NCBI RefSeq assembly: GCF_001299635.1 | Contig: NZ_JRHN01000024.1 | Span: 80,086-144,085, forward strand | Length of the DNA stretch: 64,000 bases | Reading direction: 5' to 3' | From: Clostridioides difficile | Lineage (GTDB): Bacteria > Bacillota > Clostridia > Peptostreptococcales > Peptostreptococcaceae | Shown: in pieces, positions 46,661-56,699 of the stretch | Position numbering within the stretch: the first letter of the stretch is position 1 | Layout: the number at the start of each line of letters is the position of its first letter | Made by a program: the position numbers and the translations under genes | The notes under the pieces: model-generated | What the model was told of the DNA's origin: nothing | Database searches by the model: none | What the model saw: the letters and a program-made list of their open reading frames with translations, nothing else

Positions 46661-49600
46661 ATGAGTAATTTAATAAATTTTTTTAAAACTAAATTTAATG
46701 AAATAAATCAAAATGGGAATCATAATAAAACCAAAAAAAAGTCAAATAAAAAGAAAAAACTTATCAAAAACCAAATTTCCTTATTTGATTTATACTTTGA
46801 TAGAACAAATGATATAAAAAATTCTAATGATAATAATAAATCAAAAGAAATTATTAAAAAAGATATAAAAAAATCCTATAGGAACGATTTAAACAACTGT
46901 TTTCAAAATAATTTTACTAAACAAATTACAAATCTCAAATCAAAAATTAGTGAGAAGAAATCAGATATATCTGATTTCTTTTTATCAAGAGAAAATCTAT
47001 CAACTAATAACTCAGACCGTTATCAAAATAATTTAAATGCTATAACTGTATTAAATAAATTAAATAACTCACAAAAGGATATTACTCTTAATGATAAAAC
47101 TATTTTATCTAAGTATGTTGGGTGGGGTGGTCTTTCAAAGAAGTTTACTGAAGGTTCTAAAAGTGATGAAGAATTAAAAAAGCTTTTAGGTGATTACTAT
47201 GACAGTGCCAAAGCTTCATGTTTAACTAGTTTCTATACTCCTGCAATAGTTATAAGGTTTATCTATAGAGTATTGAATAAATTAGGTTTTGAAAAAGGCC
47301 GTATACTTGATCCAGCTTGTGGAACAGGTAGATTTTTAGGATTCATGCCTGAAGATATGTATTATAATTCTAAAATATTAGGTATTGAAATGGATAAATT
47401 AAGTTCTGATATTGCTACACACTTATATCCATCTTCTAAAATAATAAATATTAAATATGAAGATAGCAAAATAAAAAATGAAAGTATTGATTTATGTATA
47501 ACAAATGTTCCATTTAGTAATATTCATCCATATGATACAGAGGATAAATATCTAAATAAATATAATTTAAACATTCATGATTATTACTTTGTAAAATCAA
47601 TTGAGAAAGTCAGAGATATGGGATTGATTATATTTATAACAACATCTGGAACATTAGATAAAACAGATACTACTATTAGAAAAATTATCAATGAAAAATG
47701 TGATTTTATAGGTTCTGTAAGATTACCAATTGAAGTTTTTTGTGATACAGATACAACTACAGATATAATATTTTTAAGAAAAAACAAAAATAAATTATCT
47801 TCTGAAAACTGGATAGATATTGTTAACTATGAAGATTTCTATATAAATAATTATTACAAAAATAATCCTCATATGATGTTAGGTGAAATGAAGATAGTCT
47901 CTTCTCAATTTGGTCCGAAACAAGTTCTTAAAAGTACAAAAAGTTTATCTATTAGTGATTATGATAAATTATTGAAATACTTTCCTTCAGATATCTATGA
48001 AACTCCTCTAAATGATGCATATATGTATGAAGAAGAAGAATTAAAGCTTTGTACTGATGATGAACTAAAAGAAGGTGAGTTCATATTAGAGAATGAATTA
48101 ATTTATCAAAAGCAAGGAAAATATCTTATTCCTTCTTCTTTAATTGGTAAAAGAAAAGAAAAGTTGAAACAGTTTATAATAATTAAAGATACTATAAAAA
48201 ATATAATACAAGCTCAACTTAATAACTGTACAGATAATGAATTAAATGACCTTCAGAGAAACTTAAATACTAAATATGATAAATACATTAATGAATATGG
48301 TTTCATAAGTTCTAGAGGAAATAAGAAGCTTTTATCTGAGGATACTTTATACTATCTTGTAGCATCTTTGGAAATATATGATAAGCAAAATGATACATAT
48401 AAAAAAGCTGACATGTTCTCAAAAAGAACTATAGGTAAATCAAAACCTGAAAAAAATCCTGAAAAAATAGAAGATGCTATTATGATTGCATTCAATAATT
48501 ATGGATATTTAAATATGGATTATATCTGTAGCATAATGAATAAATCATATCATAATATCAAAGATGAATTATTATCTAAACAACTTGCTTATATTGACCC
48601 TTTGACAGGAGATTTAGTGGATAGAAATAGTTATTTATGTGGATATGTTAAAGAAAAATTAAAAATAGCCAAAGAAGCATCAATAAATAATAATGCTTTC
48701 TTAGTAAATGTTAAAGCACTAGAGGCTAATCAGCCTAAATATGAAACAGATGTATTTTTTAATATTTCATCTACTTGGATACCTTCCAATATAAAATCTA
48801 ATTTTATTGAAAAAACATTAGAGATTGGAAAAAATTCAATTCAACTATTATATTCAACACATCTTGGTTATTCAGTAAATTGTTCTGCTTATATACCTAT
48901 AAATAAAAATGAGTTCGTATGGGGTACTAAAAGAAGAAAATCTCTATCTATTGTTGAAGCAGCATTAAACATGAAGACTATAACTATTATTGATAAAGAA
49001 ACACAAAATGGTAAAGAAGTTTCTGTCAAAAACTTAGAAGAAACTCAACTTGCTATGAATATATTAGATAAATGGCTTATAGCTTTTCATAACTATGTAA
49101 CAAGTAATAGTTATATTCATAAAGAATTACTTGATATATACAATGAAAAGTTTATAGATTATAAGGAAAGAGAATACAAAAACATACTAAGTGATGTTAG
49201 AATAAATCCTAATATAAAATTGCGAGAACATCAATTAAAAGCGGCTAGTAGAATAGTTACATCTGATTGTAACACCCTTCTATGTCATAGTGTTGGTTCA
49301 GGAAAAACTTATACAATGGTTACAGCTGCACAAGAATTAAATAGGATATCTAAAATAGATTCAAAAAGAGGTAATAAGAATCTATTTGTTATACCAAATT
49401 CGCTTTGTGAGTCTGGACAATTTGCCAAAGAATATTTTAATTTATATCCTCAAGCAAATATTTTAGCTACTACTTCAAAGGATTTCTCTAAAGCCAATAG
49501 AAGAAAAATTATAGCTAAAATCGTTACATGTAACTGGGATAGTATAATAATTCCACATTCTGTTTTAGGATTAATACCATTAGAAGCTGAAACAGAACTA

Positions 49601-52015
49601 AAGTTAGTAGAATCAGACCTAAAAGAATTAAATAAAACACTTAAGTATTATAAAGATGAGTGTCCTGACTTTTCTATAAAAAAACTTGAAACAATAAAAG
49701 AAGGTTATTTAAATAGAATTAAAGAATTAAATGACATGCACAAAGATGAAGCTCTTCTTTCATTTGAGAAACTTGGTATAACAAACTTATTTATAGATGA
49801 AGCTCATAATTTTAAAAATTTATATTTTAATACTACTATGCAAGTACCTGGAATATCTTCTTTAAAAACAAAGAAAACTCAGGATTTATACAATAAACTA
49901 AGATATTTTAAATCTGTGAATGGAAATAAAGGTGTTACATTTGCTACAGCAACTCCTATCTCTAATAGTATTTGTGAAATGTATACTTTACTTACTTATT
50001 TAAATAAACCTTCTCTAGAACACTATGGAGTAGATACTTTTGATGCTTGGGCGAGTACCTTTGGTTCAATCATTTCTTCAATGGAAGTAGATCCAACTGG
50101 ACAAGGTTTTAGATTTCAACAGAGGTTTGCTAAATTTTGTAATGTTCCAGAATTAGTTAATATATTTAGACAAGTTGCTGATGTGGTTAATATCTGTGAT
50201 ATAGAAAACTTAGATATTCCTAAAATGACAGAAGGAAAACCTATAGTAGAAATTATAAAACCTACAAGCCAAATGAGAGAATATATAAATTCTCTTGTAG
50301 AGCGTGCAGAAAAAGTTCATAAAGGCTCATATAATCCAAGAATAGATAATATGTTAAATGTAACTACAGATGGTCGATTAATGGCTGTGAGCCCTGCATT
50401 AGTTGGAATTAGTGGTATATCACCAAAAATAATAAAGGTTGGTGAAAATATAGCTTCTTTATATCATGAAGATAAAATAAGTACACATTTAGTATTTTGT
50501 GATTTAGGAACACCTACTGGTAATTCACATAATGTTTATGATGATATAAAAAATGAACTCCTAAAAAATAATGTTTTAGAAAAAGACATAGCATACATAC
50601 ATGATGCAAATACACCAGAAAAAAGAAAGAATCTTATTGATGATTTTAATAATGGTATTATTAGAATATTAATTGGTTCTACTTCTAAAATGGGAGAGGG
50701 AACTAATTTTCAAAAACATTTAAAATCACTTCATCATGTAGATGTGCCTTGGAAACCTTCTTCAATTTCACAAAGAGAAGGTAGAATATTAAGACAAGGA
50801 AATTTAAATAAAGAAGTATCTATTTTTAGATATGTAGTTGAGGGTTCTTTTGATGCATATTCGTGGCAGACAATAGAAATAAAAGCAAAATATGTAGCTC
50901 AGATTCTTAATAATTCTTCATCTTCTAGAACTGCTGAAGATATAGGCAATCAGCTTATGAGTTATGCCGAAACAAAAGCATGTGCTTGTTCTGATGATAG
51001 AATTTTAAAATTATGTGAAATAAATAGAGAAATTCAGATAATTGAATTAAACAAAAAAGCATTTTTAAATCAAAATTTACTTACTTTACAAGATATAAAG
51101 TCAATAGAAAACTCTATAGAAGCTTTAAATATATCAATATCTAAATTAGAAGAAGATATTAAGGTATATGCTTCTAATTCTAATGATTTTAAAATAACAT
51201 TAGATGGAAAAACTTATTTTGATAATAAAACAGCTATAGAAACTCTTGGAGAAATTATGGATAGTGGAAAAGTTGGTTTTTTAGGTGAAATTTATGGCCT
51301 AAATATAGTTTATGAGAAGGAGTTTACATTTGATAATAAAGTTAGGGAATTTATTTCACTTGGTAATAACTATAAATTTGAATTTTCTGCTTTGAAAACT
51401 CCTAAGACTTTAATTAAATATTTTATGGAGTATAGTAAAACTAGCACAGATAAATTAAAGAGCTTAAAAGGAATATATTTTTGTAAGAAAGATGAACTTG
51501 TATCTCTTAAGGAAGTTTTAAAAAATAAGTTTACAGAAGATGATAAATTAGAAACTCTTATGATTTCAAAAGCTAAACTTGAAAATGAGTTAAGAATTGG
51601 AAATACTGTAATAAAAAAAAACAACTTAGAGCATAATGCAGTAGAAAAAAGTGAATTAATAACTAACCCTGACAATATGCCTATAAAAGATAAAACAGAT
51701 AGTAATTATCTATTTACAGGCAAAAGGTTCCTTACTAAAGGAGTAGATTGTGAGATTCCAATTAAATTACAAATATTTATGTGGAATTTAATAGATGAGT
51801 TAAAGATAAAAAAAGATTATCTTCAAGTATTTGATATAACTCCTATTAATTCTAGTTATGTGTCTGTTACACATAAACAAGAAATACCTAAGTATACATC
51901 TACTTATAAAGTAGAACAAAGTACGGATGTGAATTTTGAAATAGACGCTAAAAAAACAATCTTTGTAATAGATGATATTGATCATGTTACAATGCTATTA
52001 AGTAGTGAATATTAA
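46661..52015 (+). CDS. Giant N6-adenine methylase / SNF2-type helicase (DarB-like)
   Basis: A 1784-residue fusion. After a Lys/Asn-rich start of about 110 residues comes a methylase domain with GRILDPACGTGRF near 213 (AdoMet binding) and CITNVPFS near 280 (the NPPF-type catalytic motif; NVPF is usual in this subfamily). The helicase follows: HSVGSGKT near 878 (Walker A), FIDEAHNF near 1045, FATATPISNS near 1110, GEGTNF near 1344 and QREGRILRQG near 1370. The rest is helical. Relatives occur on plasmids, integrative elements and phages (the DarB/N12 class) and can protect the element's DNA from restriction. It is intact despite its length. Confidence 0.88.
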   Translation: MSNLINFFKTKFNEINQNGNHNKTKKKSNKKKKLIKNQISLFDLYFDRTNDIKNSNDNNKSKEIIKKDIKKSYRNDLNNCFQNNFTKQITNLKSKISEKKSDISDFFLSRENLSTNNSDRYQNNLNAITVLNKLNNSQKDITLNDKTILSKYVGWGGLSKKFTEGSKSDEELKKLLGDYYDSAKASCLTSFYTPAIVIRFIYRVLNKLGFEKGRILDPACGTGRFLGFMPEDMYYNSKILGIEMDKLSSDIATHLYPSSKIINIKYEDSKIKNESIDLCITNVPFSNIHPYDTEDKYLNKYNLNIHDYYFVKSIEKVRDMGLIIFITTSGTLDKTDTTIRKIINEKCDFIGSVRLPIEVFCDTDTTTDIIFLRKNKNKLSSENWIDIVNYEDFYINNYYKNNPHMMLGEMKIVSSQFGPKQVLKSTKSLSISDYDKLLKYFPSDIYETPLNDAYMYEEEELKLCTDDELKEGEFILENELIYQKQGKYLIPSSLIGKRKEKLKQFIIIKDTIKNIIQAQLNNCTDNELNDLQRNLNTKYDKYINEYGFISSRGNKKLLSEDTLYYLVASLEIYDKQNDTYKKADMFSKRTIGKSKPEKNPEKIEDAIMIAFNNYGYLNMDYICSIMNKSYHNIKDELLSKQLAYIDPLTGDLVDRNSYLCGYVKEKLKIAKEASINNNAFLVNVKALEANQPKYETDVFFNISSTWIPSNIKSNFIEKTLEIGKNSIQLLYSTHLGYSVNCSAYIPINKNEFVWGTKRRKSLSIVEAALNMKTITIIDKETQNGKEVSVKNLEETQLAMNILDKWLIAFHNYVTSNSYIHKELLDIYNEKFIDYKEREYKNILSDVRINPNIKLREHQLKAASRIVTSDCNTLLCHSVGSGKTYTMVTAAQELNRISKIDSKRGNKNLFVIPNSLCESGQFAKEYFNLYPQANILATTSKDFSKANRRKIIAKIVTCNWDSIIIPHSVLGLIPLEAETELKLVESDLKELNKTLKYYKDECPDFSIKKLETIKEGYLNRIKELNDMHKDEALLSFEKLGITNLFIDEAHNFKNLYFNTTMQVPGISSLKTKKTQDLYNKLRYFKSVNGNKGVTFATATPISNSICEMYTLLTYLNKPSLEHYGVDTFDAWASTFGSIISSMEVDPTGQGFRFQQRFAKFCNVPELVNIFRQVADVVNICDIENLDIPKMTEGKPIVEIIKPTSQMREYINSLVERAEKVHKGSYNPRIDNMLNVTTDGRLMAVSPALVGISGISPKIIKVGENIASLYHEDKISTHLVFCDLGTPTGNSHNVYDDIKNELLKNNVLEKDIAYIHDANTPEKRKNLIDDFNNGIIRILIGSTSKMGEGTNFQKHLKSLHHVDVPWKPSSISQREGRILRQGNLNKEVSIFRYVVEGSFDAYSWQTIEIKAKYVAQILNNSSSSRTAEDIGNQLMSYAETKACACSDDRILKLCEINREIQIIELNKKAFLNQNLLTLQDIKSIENSIEALNISISKLEEDIKVYASNSNDFKITLDGKTYFDNKTAIETLGEIMDSGKVGFLGEIYGLNIVYEKEFTFDNKVREFISLGNNYKFEFSALKTPKTLIKYFMEYSKTSTDKLKSLKGIYFCKKDELVSLKEVLKNKFTEDDKLETLMISKAKLENELRIGNTVIKKNNLEHNAVEKSELITNPDNMPIKDKTDSNYLFTGKRFLTKGVDCEIPIKLQIFMWNLIDELKIKKDYLQVFDITPINSSYVSVTHKQEIPKYTSTYKVEQSTDVNFEIDAKKTIFVIDDIDHVTMLLSSEY

Positions 52016-52036
52016 ATAAAATAATGTATAAAACTT

Positions 52037-52073
52037 AAAAAATAGATAGATTTATAATCTATCTATTTTTTTC
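52037..52073. terminator. Bidirectional terminator
   Basis: A stem of about 15 bp (AAAAAATAGATAGAT and ATCTATCTATTTTTT) with a short loop lies between the methylase-helicase gene and the convergent regulator gene. Confidence 0.85.
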
Positions 52074-52582
52074 AGTGTTATTTTATCATTATAAATACTT
52101 ATAGTAAAAATATCTTCCTCTTTTATTTCTAATATTCTTCTCCATTTTAATGGTATCAATATTCGTGGACTTACTCTTCCTTCAGAATTAGGGTGAAAGT
52201 ATATTAATTTTTCTACTTCATCTATTAAATTATTTTCTGGACTTTTATTATCTATACTTTTTTCTATTGTAATTTTATCACTATAAAGTCTTAATCTAAA
52301 TTTATCTTTTTCTTTAACATTTAGATATATTATCCATGCTAATGGAATGCTTATTAATGATGTAATCCTTAATTTACTTTTTACAAAGATGAGTTTTTTA
52401 TCTTTTTCATCTTCTAATGGCCATGCCAAGATTTTACAAATACTAACTAAAGTTGTTGTAGATATCTTATTTTTTAGTATCTTTGTGTATGTACTACTAT
52501 GTATTCCTAGATATTTACAGAATTGTCCTTTTGTAAACTCAAAGTCTTTTCTCTTCAATTCTATTTTTTCAGCAATATTCAT
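52052..52582 (-). CDS. XRE helix-turn-helix regulator with two AbrB-like domains
   Basis: A 176-residue regulator. Residues 1-60 are an XRE-type helix-turn-helix (FTKGQFCKYLGIHSSTYTKI). Two SpoVT/AbrB-like hairpin units follow: RITSLISIPLAWI with a strand pair ending LYSDKITIEK, and VSPRILIPLKWRRIL ending IYNDKITLKK. AbrB domains normally dimerise to bind DNA; two in tandem could form one intramolecular DNA-binding unit. It faces the SbcC-like gene across a region with a large palindrome. The combination is uncommon. Confidence 0.75.
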   Translation of the reverse strand: MNIAEKIELKRKDFEFTKGQFCKYLGIHSSTYTKILKNKISTTTLVSICKILAWPLEDEKDKKLIFVKSKLRITSLISIPLAWIIYLNVKEKDKFRLRLYSDKITIEKSIDNKSPENNLIDEVEKLIYFHPNSEGRVSPRILIPLKWRRILEIKEEDIFTISIYNDKITLKKIDRL

Positions 52583-52611
52583 TATTTATTTTTACCTCTT
52601 TCAACAAATAT

Positions 52612-52658
52612 TTATATTAACTACAGTAACATACTTTATGTCACTGTAGTTAATATAA
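52612..52658. promoter_or_regulatory. Large palindrome before the XRE/AbrB regulator gene
   Basis: Arms of about 14 bases (ATATTAACTACAGT and ACTGTAGTTAATAT) flank a 15-base centre and lie about 30 bases upstream of the regulator start. The -35-like TTCAAA of leader copy E begins only a few bases beyond. It is a good candidate operator by which the regulator could control itself and the SbcC-like gene. Confidence 0.65.
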
Positions 52659-52663
52659 AAAGT

Positions 52664-52773
52664 TTCAAATTTTTTTTAAAATAGCCCCATATTATAAGAA
52701 GAAATAAAAGTACAAGCTATGTATTTTAGCAAATAAAAATTAGCTGTATTTATCAGCTTAACAAAATAGGGGG
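52664..52773 (+). promoter_or_regulatory. Shared backbone leader, copy E
   Basis: TTCAAA at 52664-52669 and CCATATTAT at 52687-52695 (23 bases start to start). Hairpins GCTA/TAGC (52716-52730) and GCTG/CAGC (52743-52757) follow, then AGGGGG before the ATG at 52781. Confidence 0.75.
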
Positions 52774-52780
52774 TATTAAA

Positions 52781-54772
52781 ATGTTTCAAAAACTAAACTT
52801 AACAAATGTAAAATGTTATGATGATAAAACAATAGATTTATCAAAGCCAATAGTCATAACAGGTAAAAATGGAGTAGGAAAATCATCTATCTTAGAAAGT
52901 CTTATATTTGCAATATTAGGATATATACCTGGTTGCGATAAAAAAACATCTGATATGATGAAAATATCAAAATATCAAAATGGATTTTCTGTAAAATTAT
53001 ATACAGACAATGGAATTATACAAAGATCCTTGAATTCAAAAAAATCAAGCGGTAGTGAAGAGCTGTATTTTTCAGAATCTAAGGAGAGTAAACTTAGTGG
53101 TAAAAACAAAGATATAATAGATAAACTTGGAATAAATACAACTTTTTTTGATATTAATAATTTTCTTTCTTTAAACTCAAATGATAAATCTAAACTAATT
53201 TATTCTTTAATATCGACTGGTAAGTATGATAAACATTATCTAAGTTCAAAATTAGATAGTATTATACCAGAAAACATATTAAATGAGTTGATGTATGCAT
53301 ATCAAGATAAATATTCATTTGAAGAAAATCTTAATAAATTATTAGATTATGTTTCAAATAATAAAAAGATTCTATCTAATGATATAAAAGAAATTAAAGC
53401 AATTATCTTTCAGTTGACATCATTAAAATGTGATACAAAAATTGATATAAATAATAACATAGATAATGAAATTGAAAAAAAGCAGTCAGAAATTTATAAA
53501 TTAAGAAATGATATAGATAATATAAAAAAAGAAACTCTAAAAAAATCTGAGATATTAAACAAATATAATAATCTCAAAAATAAAATTGAAGTAAATAAAG
53601 ATAAAAAGAAAGACCTATATAGTGAAAAGGAAAAGTTGCAAAAAAATATTTTTAAACTACAAGATTTTAAATTTGATAATGAAATTAATACAAAGCTAAC
53701 AGAGTTAAATAATACTTTAAAATCTCTAGAGCTTACTGGTATTGAAATTAAAAATAAAAAAACTAATATAGAAAATAAAATTAAAACTAATAATGATTTA
53801 ATAAAAACAATAAATGAGAGAAATAAATTGAAAAAATGTATTATTGATGAAAATATATACTGTAACAACATGGAAGGCTTTAATTCATCAATAAATGCCT
53901 TAAACGATGAATTAAAATCCTTCTCCAATATTTATAATGATATATTAAATAAGTATAATTTAGCTAGAAAAGATTATCATGAAATTGGTAAAACTAAAAA
54001 TAGTCTTTTAGAAACAATTAGTGAACAAGAAAACAAGATAAAAGAAAATAACATTGAATTATCAAATATAAAAGAAAGAATTAATAATATTGACAAAGAA
54101 ATTCTGAATATAGATAATCTAACAGCTGAGTTGGAAGCATATGAGCATGCACTTAAATTATTTAATAACTCTGGTAATATAGATTTACTTGAAAAAATGT
54201 TATCTTTATCTGAAAAAGATTTACTTGATTTAAAAGATAAATGGAAACAACAATTAGATATAAAACAAAATATGATATTGTTAGAAAAAAATGAATCTAT
54301 TAGAGAAGATAAAGAAATAAAATTAGAACATTACAAATCATTAGAGAAGCTTTTAAAACAAGAAAAATCCAATTTAATCAATAATGGTATAAAACCTTTT
54401 ATACATTTGATGAACCAGGTTTTATTAGAAATTGGGATTAATAATAAAACTGTTTTTATTAAAAATGAAAAGAATAAGGTTGATTTTGGATTTATAATAA
54501 ACTCAAAAGATATATCTTTTGAAGCTCTATCAACTGGTGAAAGCTTGATATTTTTAATTGCTCTGATGGCTGCTATATATCAAAGCAATGATTCATACTT
54601 TAAATTACTTGCTCTAGATAATTTAGAATTACTTGACCATGACAATTTAACATTTATTTTTAAGAACATTGATAAGTTAAATAAATACTTTGATAATATA
54701 ATACTAATAGGAGTGTTAGATCACTTTAATTTAGAAGAATTCTCCAATAGTATAAATATTCATAGAATATAA
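52781..54772 (+). CDS. SbcC/Rad50-like ABC ATPase
   Basis: A 663-residue ATPase of the SMC/SbcC class. GKNGVGKSSILE (about 28-39) is Walker A. About 350 residues of Lys/Asn/Glu-rich coiled coil follow. LSTGESLIFLIAL near 583 is the ABC signature and LLALDNLELLDHD near 608 replaces Walker B and D-loop (Asp-Asn rather than Asp-Glu). No CxxC zinc hook is evident; a lone Cys pair near 350-360 (KKCIIDENIYCN) could be a relic. No nuclease partner is adjacent. Proteins like this process DNA ends or act in plasmid maintenance. Confidence 0.8.
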   Translation: MFQKLNLTNVKCYDDKTIDLSKPIVITGKNGVGKSSILESLIFAILGYIPGCDKKTSDMMKISKYQNGFSVKLYTDNGIIQRSLNSKKSSGSEELYFSESKESKLSGKNKDIIDKLGINTTFFDINNFLSLNSNDKSKLIYSLISTGKYDKHYLSSKLDSIIPENILNELMYAYQDKYSFEENLNKLLDYVSNNKKILSNDIKEIKAIIFQLTSLKCDTKIDINNNIDNEIEKKQSEIYKLRNDIDNIKKETLKKSEILNKYNNLKNKIEVNKDKKKDLYSEKEKLQKNIFKLQDFKFDNEINTKLTELNNTLKSLELTGIEIKNKKTNIENKIKTNNDLIKTINERNKLKKCIIDENIYCNNMEGFNSSINALNDELKSFSNIYNDILNKYNLARKDYHEIGKTKNSLLETISEQENKIKENNIELSNIKERINNIDKEILNIDNLTAELEAYEHALKLFNNSGNIDLLEKMLSLSEKDLLDLKDKWKQQLDIKQNMILLEKNESIREDKEIKLEHYKSLEKLLKQEKSNLINNGIKPFIHLMNQVLLEIGINNKTVFIKNEKNKVDFGFIINSKDISFEALSTGESLIFLIALMAAIYQSNDSYFKLLALDNLELLDHDNLTFIFKNIDKLNKYFDNIILIGVLDHFNLEEFSNSINIHRI

Positions 54773-54816
54773 CATTAAAAGGGAGAGGTATTATAATACC
54801 TCTCCCTTTTAATGTT
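54771..54816 (+). terminator. Very strong terminator after the SbcC-like gene
   Basis: A perfect 21-bp inverted repeat with a four-base centre starts at the stop codon of the ATPase gene, with a GGGAGAGG/CCTCTCCC core unusually GC-rich for this DNA. Confidence 0.85.
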
Positions 54817-54868
54817 ATAATATAATGGTGTACCATTGTAGAGTTAAAATTTAAAGGAGACAGATTCT

Positions 54869-55417
54869 ATGCTAATATATTTATCATTAATTGATTCAGA
54901 AGATGACAAATTAAAGTTTGAAGAAATCTACATACAATATAAACAAATAATGTTTTATACTGCTAATAATATATTAAAAGATGAGCATCTATCAGAAGAT
55001 GTTGTACATAATTCTTTTATAAAAATAATAAAAAACCTATCAAAAATTGATCAAGTTAATTGTCCCAAAACAAAAGCTTTTATCGTTATAATAGTTGAGA
55101 GAACAGCAATAGATTTATATAGAAAGAGAAAAAAACAAAATATAGTATCAATAGAAGATGATTTCTATAATACTGAAATATCAAAATCACTAATTGAAAA
55201 TAATAATGAAGATTATGATGAAATTGATACAGCCATAGCAAATCTCCCACCAAATTATCGCCAAGTTATTCTCTTAAAATTTAGTCATGATTATTCTGAT
55301 GCTGAAATATCAAAATTACTAAATATATCACAGGATAATGTACGTAAAAGAATACAAAGAGGAAAAAAGAAACTGAAAGAAATCTTAATTGAATTGGAGG
55401 TGCAAAGCGTTGAGTAA
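54869..55417 (+). CDS. ECF-family RNA polymerase sigma factor
   Basis: A 182-residue sigma factor. Region 2 shows DEHLSEDVVHNSFIKIIKN near 50-68. Region 4 shows LPPNYRQVILLKFSHDYSD near 130 and the helix-turn-helix KLLNISQDNVRKRIQRGKKKL near 150. GGAG precedes the ATG. It overlaps the next gene, whose product looks like its membrane anti-sigma. A promoter specificity cannot be read from the protein; the secreted-protein genes that follow are the nearest candidates, and the shared backbone leaders are another possibility. Confidence 0.9.
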   Translation: MLIYLSLIDSEDDKLKFEEIYIQYKQIMFYTANNILKDEHLSEDVVHNSFIKIIKNLSKIDQVNCPKTKAFIVIIVERTAIDLYRKRKKQNIVSIEDDFYNTEISKSLIENNNEDYDEIDTAIANLPPNYRQVILLKFSHDYSDAEISKLLNISQDNVRKRIQRGKKKLKEILIELEVQSVE

Positions 55418-56114
55418 AATTAATATTACAGATGAGATGCTTTATAGACATGCCTCAAATGCTGAAAAAATTATTCTAGATCAATTACCACCAGACAAAG
55501 AATTAAATCATGTTTTTTCTAAAAGATTTGAAAGGAAGATGAAAAAACTAATTCGTCAAGAAAAAAGAAATCCTTTCATTAAATATACTGTTATCTATTT
55601 AAAACGAGTTGTAGTTGTATTTTTAATAGTTGTAACTGGATTATTCACAATAACTATGAGTGTTGATGCTCTTCGAAATCAATTTATCAAAATTGTAATA
55701 GAAATTTATGAAGATTTGACAGAATTTATTTTTTCTAAAGATATTCAAACTGATAAGGAACTTGATTTTATATTAAAAGAACCTAAATATATACCAAAGG
55801 GTTTCAAAGAAGTTGAAAGAGAAAGTTCTAAAGAAAGTATTTTTATTGGATATGAAAATACCAAAGGTGATGAAATAAGATACCGTTCAAATCAAATTAA
55901 TTCAAGTTCTGTAATAATAGACACAGAAAACGCAGAAGTAAGTAATATAACTATAAACAAAAATAAAGCTAAGTATGTTGTCAAAGACGATACTATAATC
56001 TTATTTTGGAATGATGAAAAAGATACATATACTATATATCTAGATTCTATCAACAAAGAACACTTGAAAAATTATAAAGAAGAATTACTGAAAATTGCAG
56101 AAAACATAAAATAA
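55410..56114 (+). CDS. Membrane anti-sigma candidate with DUF4367-like domain
   Basis: A 234-residue protein starting at TTG 55410, nine bases after GGAGG and overlapping the sigma gene by eight bases. The N-terminal 70 residues are cytoplasmic and charged. One membrane segment (VVVVFLIVVTGLFTIT) lies near 75-90. The outer part resembles the DUF4367 domain (PKYIPKGFKEVERES, then DTYTIYLD). In Clostridia such proteins commonly follow ECF sigma genes and hold the sigma factor at the membrane. Coupled translation fits a 1:1 pair. Confidence 0.75.
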   Translation: MSKINITDEMLYRHASNAEKIILDQLPPDKELNHVFSKRFERKMKKLIRQEKRNPFIKYTVIYLKRVVVVFLIVVTGLFTITMSVDALRNQFIKIVIEIYEDLTEFIFSKDIQTDKELDFILKEPKYIPKGFKEVERESSKESIFIGYENTKGDEIRYRSNQINSSSVIIDTENAEVSNITINKNKAKYVVKDDTIILFWNDEKDTYTIYLDSINKEHLKNYKEELLKIAENIK

Positions 56115-56132
56115 AAAAATTTTTACAGAAAG

Positions 56133-56161
56133 TGTCACAAACCACCTTTTTATTTCGTTAT
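56133..56161 (+). promoter_or_regulatory. Possible ECF-type promoter
   Basis: TGTCAC at 56133-56138, 17 bases, then CGTTAT at 56156-56161 resembles ECF promoters (AC in the -35, CGT in the -10). It lies just before a small secreted-protein gene and directly after the sigma/anti-sigma pair. It is one match only, so it is weakly supported. Confidence 0.3.
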
Positions 56162-56192
56162 CTAAGTGTAAAGAAAATAAGGGGGTGGTTTT

Positions 56193-56612
56193 TTGTACTA
56201 TAAAAAAATCTTTTTTACAGGAGCTTGTGCCTTAACACTTATTTCATCATTTGGAATACAAGCACTGGCATATGAGCCTTTAGAAACTAGTGAATATCTA
56301 GAAGATGGAACTGTTTTTATGGTAAATATTAAAGGAGCTGGTTGTGATTTGAAAATTACTTCTGGAAAAGCTCATATCTCATGTTATGTAGATGGTAAAT
56401 TAGGAACTTCAACATCTATTATAGCAAAATTACAACAAAAAAATAAATCTGGAACATGGACCAATATTTCTACCTGGTCAAATTCTAAAAAAAGTTCTTG
56501 TAGTTTATCTAAAGATTTTAGTGTATCAAAAGGACATTCTTATAGATTATCGGTAACTGTAAAAGCAGGAAATGAGAGCAAAACAATATTCAGTCCTATT
56601 AGAGTTTATTAG
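56193..56612 (+). CDS. Small secreted beta-rich protein
   Basis: A 139-residue protein starting at TTG 56193 after GGGGGTGG. The signal peptide ends near GIQALAYE. The mature part has four Cys in two short motifs (GAGCDLKITSGKAHISCYV and one single later Cys in KKSSCSLSKDF) and repeated Ser/Thr-rich strands. It is similar in style to the N-terminal domain of the secreted protein at 42866, suggesting a common extracellular beta-sandwich, but identity is low. The function is unknown. Confidence 0.65.
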   Translation: MYYKKIFFTGACALTLISSFGIQALAYEPLETSEYLEDGTVFMVNIKGAGCDLKITSGKAHISCYVDGKLGTSTSIIAKLQQKNKSGTWTNISTWSNSKKSSCSLSKDFSVSKGHSYRLSVTVKAGNESKTIFSPIRVY

Positions 56613-56699
56613 TTATAAATTCCATAAAATCTTGGATATTTATAAATTTAATAAAAATATTAAAATAAAAATTTGTTTTACATTAGAGGAGGAGTAAAT

